Positions 61,298 to 64,000 of a stretch of 64,000 nt of DNA are shown here, in pieces. A program made the translations under genes and the position numbers. Source of the DNA: Pseudonocardia halophobica (lineage in GTDB: Bacteria > Actinomycetota > Actinomycetes > Mycobacteriales > Pseudonocardiaceae); assembly GCF_027922425.1 (NCBI RefSeq), contig NZ_BSFQ01000004.1, positions 194,464 to 258,463 on the forward strand, read 5' to 3'. The notes beneath the pieces are model-generated. The model was not told the DNA's origin. It did no database searches and was given only the letters and a program-made list of their open reading frames with translations. Numbering within the stretch: position 1 is the first letter of the stretch; the number at the start of each line of letters is the position of its first letter.

Positions 61298-62491
61298 ATG
61301 ACGCTGCTGGGCATGAGTCCTGCGCCGTTCCCCGTGCCGCCCCCGGTCCCGCCGTCCGCCCCCACGGGGCTGCCCGCACTGCCCGGGGACCCCGACTCCC
61401 CGGTGCGCGTCGGCACCGAGGGCCTCCTCGCCGCGGTGCCGGTGCTGATCGGGTTCCGGCCGCGGGACTCGCTGGTCATGATCGCGACGGGCGGGCCGCA
61501 CGGCCGGCGTGTCGGCCTGACACTGCGGGTCGACCTGCCGCCGCCGGACGACCCGGAGCTCGTGGCCGCGCTCTGCGAGTCGGCGGCCGCGGCGCTGTGC
61601 CGGGACGATCCGGAGGGCGCCGCCGTCCTGGTCGTGGGCGGGGGCGAGCCCGGGGGTGACCGGCCGCCGGCACCGGGGGAGCCGGAGTGGCCGCCGCGGG
61701 CGGACGTCGCCGGCGCGGCCACCCTCGCCCTGCTCGAGCGGGAGATCGGGGTCCACACGGTGGCGTGGGCGGCCGAGATCGCCGCCGGTGCGCCGTGGCG
61801 CTGCTACCCGCTGCACGACTGCGGCTGCGCGGGCACGCTGCCGGACCCGGCGGCGTCGGTCCTCGCCGCCACGGCGGTCGCCCGCGGGGCGGTGGTGCGG
61901 GACTCGCGGGAGGAGCTGGCGAAGGTGGTGGAGCCGGCCGGGCCCGCCGAGCCGTTCGGGCCGACCGGATGGTCCGGGCCGACGGAGCCGGGTGGGCCGG
62001 CCGGGCCGGCGGAGGTGATCCGGCCGACCGAGCCGAACGGGCCGGCCGGGCTGTCCGCGGGATCCGCCGACGCCGCGGACGGCGAGGCGGAGGCCGGGGA
62101 TCCGCGGCGGCTGCTGCGGGAGGCGCTGGCCGACGCGGCGGCCGGCCGGTTGGTCGTCGAGCGGCGGCTCGCCGGGGCGATGGCCGCGGCGCTGCGCCGG
62201 CCGTGGTTCCGCGACGAGGCCCTCGCGGCGTGCAACGGGGACGCCGCGCCGGAGGCCGAGCAGCTGTGGGCGGCCCTGGCCCGGACCAGCCCCGGCGCGG
62301 ACGCGGCGACCCCGGCGGCATTGCTCGCCGTGTCGGCCCTGCTCCGGGGTGACGGGGCCCTGGCCAACGTGGCCCTCGACCGCGCGCTCGGCGCGGACCC
62401 GGAGCACCGCCTCGCCCACTCCCTGCGGGCAGCGCTCGACGGCGGCTGGGGCCCGCGGGAGATCCGGGCGTGGCTGGAAGGCGCGCGGTGA
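61298..62491 (+). CDS. DUF4192-family protein
   Basis: 397 residues. The family opening VGTEGLLAAVPVLIGFRPRDSLVMIA (quoted in part of the pattern) and the WRCYPLHDCGCAGTLPDP region (Cys-rich, near residue 168) are characteristic. A Gly/Pro-rich linker (~215-260) separates a C-terminal helical repeat domain (PAALLAVSALLRGDGALANV). The biochemical role of the family is unknown; it is restricted to actinobacteria and usually lies near sthA/ideR as here. ATG 61298 or 61313 may start it. The 61028-61297 gap shows no gene. Confidence 0.88.
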   Translation: MTLLGMSPAPFPVPPPVPPSAPTGLPALPGDPDSPVRVGTEGLLAAVPVLIGFRPRDSLVMIATGGPHGRRVGLTLRVDLPPPDDPELVAALCESAAAALCRDDPEGAAVLVVGGGEPGGDRPPAPGEPEWPPRADVAGAATLALLEREIGVHTVAWAAEIAAGAPWRCYPLHDCGCAGTLPDPAASVLAATAVARGAVVRDSREELAKVVEPAGPAEPFGPTGWSGPTEPGGPAGPAEVIRPTEPNGPAGLSAGSADAADGEAEAGDPRRLLREALADAAAGRLVVERRLAGAMAAALRRPWFRDEALAACNGDAAPEAEQLWAALARTSPGADAATPAALLAVSALLRGDGALANVALDRALGADPEHRLAHSLRAALDGGWGPREIRAWLEGAR

Positions 62492-62535
62492 GGCCGCTCC
62501 CTCCGCCGAACCCGCTGTACCCGCCGGATCCGCCG

Positions 62536-63498
62536 TCAGACGGGCAGGCGGTCCTGGGCGAAGCGCCACGCGTCGCCGACCATGGTCTCCAGGGCGGTAC
62601 GGGTGGGGTTCCAGCCCAGCTCGGTGGTCGCGCGCCCGCTGGAGGCGATGAGGACGGCGGGGTCGCCGGCCCGGCGCGGGGCCACGCGGGCGGGAATCGG
62701 GTGCCCGGTCACCGTCCGGCAGGCCTCGACCACCTCGAGCACCGAGAAGCCGCGGCCGCTGCCGAGGTTGTAGATGCCGTGCCGGCCCGGCTCCGCCTTC
62801 TGCAGGGCGAGCAGGTGGGCGTCGGCGAGGTCGTCGACGTGGATGTAGTCCCGCAGGCAGGTGCCGTCCGGGGTGTCCCAGTCGTCGCCGTAGATCGCGA
62901 CGGACTCCCGGGTGCCCGCGGCCACCTGCAGCACGATCGGGATCAGGTGCGTCTCCACCGCGTGCCGCTCGCCGAAGCGGCCGTGCGCACCGGCCACGTT
63001 GAAGTAGCGCAGGCTCACCGCGGCCAGCCCGTACGCCGTGGCGTACGAGGTGATCATGGTGTCGATGGCGAGCTTGCTGGCGCCGTAGGGGTTGGTCGGC
63101 CGGGTCGGCGCGTCCTCCGGGATCGGCACCTGCTCCGGCTCGCCGTACACCGCGGCGGTGGAGGAGAAGACCAGCCGCGGGGTGCCGTGCTCGCGCATCG
63201 CCTCCAGCAGCCGGAAGGTGCGGACCACGTTGTTGTCCCAGTACAGCTCCGGCTTCTCCACCGACTCACCGACCAGCGAGCGGGCGGCGAAGTGCAGCAC
63301 CCCGTCGAAGCCCTCGGCCAGCAGCGGGCCCGCGGCCTCGGACAGCTCGCCCTCCACGAAGCGCGCGCCCTCCGGCACCGCGTCGGCGTGCCCGGTGGAC
63401 AGGTCGTCGAGCACCACGACCTCGTGCCCGGCCTCCACCAGATGGGCCGCGTTGACGCTGCCGACGTAGCCCGCGCCTCCGGTGACGAGCAGCTTCAC
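62536..63498 (-). CDS. galE: UDP-glucose 4-epimerase
   Basis: 320 residues. [20 protein letters not shown] binds NAD, the catalytic [11 protein letters not shown]er/Thr and YGASK Tyr-Lys are intact, and [10 protein letters not shown] and [14 protein letters not shown] are diagnostic. It interconverts UDP-glucose and UDP-galactose for wall arabinogalactan and galactose metabolism. GTG 63498 follows AGGGAGGACC. The dtxR/ideR-galE order is conserved in corynebacteria and relatives. Confidence 0.93.
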   Translation of the reverse strand: MKLLVTGGAGYVGSVNAAHLVEAGHEVVVLDDLSTGHADAVPEGARFVEGELSEAAGPLLAEGFDGVLHFAARSLVGESVEKPELYWDNNVVRTFRLLEAMREHGTPRLVFSSTAAVYGEPEQVPIPEDAPTRPTNPYGASKLAIDTMITSYATAYGLAAVSLRYFNVAGAHGRFGERHAVETHLIPIVLQVAAGTRESVAIYGDDWDTPDGTCLRDYIHVDDLADAHLLALQKAEPGRHGIYNLGSGRGFSVLEVVEACRTVTGHPIPARVAPRRAGDPAVLIASSGRATTELGWNPTRTALETMVGDAWRFAQDRLPV

Positions 63499-63596
63499 GA
63501 GGTCCTCCCTGGGTCCGGCCGTCCTCCGCGGAACGGTCTCACGCCCGGCCCGGTTCCCCGCGCGCGACCCCGGGCGTCGCGGACACCCCGGACACG

Positions 63597-63630
63597 CCAC
63601 GAGCCCCGGCGGCCGGACCGGGGCTCGTGG
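63597..63630 (-). terminator. 13-bp perfect hairpin between the DtxR-type gene and galE
   Basis: CCACGAGCCCCGG (63597-63609) pairs with CCGGGGCTCGTGG (63618-63630) around an eight-base loop. It lies 100 bases beyond the minus-strand stop at 63730 and ~100 bases before galE, so it likely terminates the regulator transcript. Confidence 0.8.
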
Positions 63631-63694
63631 TGGGACGGGCGCGGGTGCGAGTGCGCGCCACCGGGGGCGGCCCGCAGCTGCGGGAACCGCGACC

Positions 63695-63730
63695 CGGGCG
63701 GTACCTCGGGCGGTGCCTCGGGCGGTGCCT
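63695..63730. repeat. 12-bp tandem repeat at the end of the DtxR-type gene
   Basis: Three units of CGGGCGGTGCCT (first with an A variant) run into the stop codon at 63730-63732. It is a simple slippage-prone array. Confidence 0.85.
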
Positions 63731-64000
63731 CAGACGGCGCGGACGAGGACCGCGTGCGCGATCAGCGGCGCGACCGTGGCCGTCTCGCCGCCGGAGGTGA
63801 CGGGCACCGGGTCGCCGAAGCGCGGGATGCCGCCGACCTCGACGTCGCCGCCCGGGACGATCCCGGCCAGCTTGAGCTCGCCCATGAGGTCCGCGTCCAC
63901 CTGCACGTGCTCGGCGATGCGGCGCACCTCGACCCGGCCGCCGCCGCGGCGGGCGAACTCGTCGAGCCGCTGCAGGCCGACCTCGAGGGTGGGCGGCGCC
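63730..64000 (-). CDS. DtxR/IdeR-family metal-dependent regulator, C-terminal part (cut by window edge)
   Basis: Ninety C-terminal codons are present. PPTLEVGLQRLDEFA, then VRRIAEHVQVDADLMGEL and KLAGIVPGGDVEV match the linker and SH3-like/FeoA domain of DtxR-type regulators, and the tail ends AHAVLVRAV. The DNA-binding half lies outside. The neighbours galE and sthA support the assignment. It would repress iron-uptake genes such as the one behind the iron box at 23017. A manganese-responding relative is possible. Confidence 0.72.
   Translation of the reverse strand, partial: APPTLEVGLQRLDEFARRGGGRVEVRRIAEHVQVDADLMGELKLAGIVPGGDVEVGGIPRFGDPVPVTSGGETATVAPLIAHAVLVRAV

Overview
The window is about 75% G+C and every intact gene has the codon bias of a high-GC actinomycete. 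Gene order and content fit a Pseudonocardia-like member of the Pseudonocardiaceae: DUF4192, PAC2-family and DtxR/IdeR-sthA-galE neighbourhoods, many GTG starts, and 4-base ATGA/GTGA overlaps. The genus is an inference. No rRNA, tRNA, CRISPR array or insertion sequence was found.

Layout. 1-4.1 kb: end of a LacI regulator, a crotonase and a ClpC-type unfoldase. 4.1-7.3 kb (minus): cobalt-type nitrile hydratase operon (beta, alpha, His-tailed activator) followed by an HTH protein and an MFS transporter. 7.4-20 kb: MFS exporter with a palindromic operator, VOC protein, DinB2-type polymerase with a coupled partner, small unknown genes, a GntR-MFS pair, a large unknown protein, a BCCT transporter and a serine hydrolase. 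20-29 kb: Lrp regulator divergent from a pyruvate-dehydrogenase-E1-like enzyme, an iron-box-controlled substrate-binding protein, PP2C phosphatase, PAC2 protein, MFS, and a CooC-like ATPase with its small partner. 29-33 kb: PadR regulator, acylating acetaldehyde dehydrogenase, 4-hydroxy-2-oxovalerate aldolase, and a decayed aldehyde dehydrogenase.

33-58 kb is a large aromatic catabolism island. It holds two paralogous Rieske oxygenases, each followed by a small zinc-ribbon protein ending in HEPEH. It also has a split PEP-synthase-like pair resembling phenylphosphate synthase PpsA/PpsB (or the CreH/CreI alkylphenol kinase), a quinone-oxidoreductase-like enzyme and a Rieske ferredoxin. Meta-cleavage enzymes follow: tautomerase, two hydratase/decarboxylase paralogues and two extradiol dioxygenases. 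A histidine phosphatase, an indolepyruvate-ferredoxin-oxidoreductase-like fusion, three IclR regulators and one GntR regulator complete it. A shared 17-bp palindrome, GTTCN-N7-NGAAC, lies at four of the island's promoters (two copies at one of them), with a weaker match before the acetaldehyde dehydrogenase, so the pieces are probably one regulon. With the 30-32 kb genes, the lower meta pathway from 2-hydroxymuconate to acetyl-CoA and pyruvate is nearly complete.

Inside the island, at 45-47 kb, is a two-gene module. A thioredoxin-fold protein is followed by a gene interrupted by an in-frame TGA in the context Asp-[TGA]-Gly-Ser-Cys, which continues in frame for 81 more codons. This is the UGSC (seleno)protein signature, and an 8-bp hairpin follows the TGA. 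I read it as a selenocysteine protein that ordinary gene calling would split in two.

58-64 kb is conserved actinobacterial core: M23 peptidase, SthA transhydrogenase, DUF4192 protein, GalE and the 3' end of a DtxR/IdeR-type regulator cut by the window edge.
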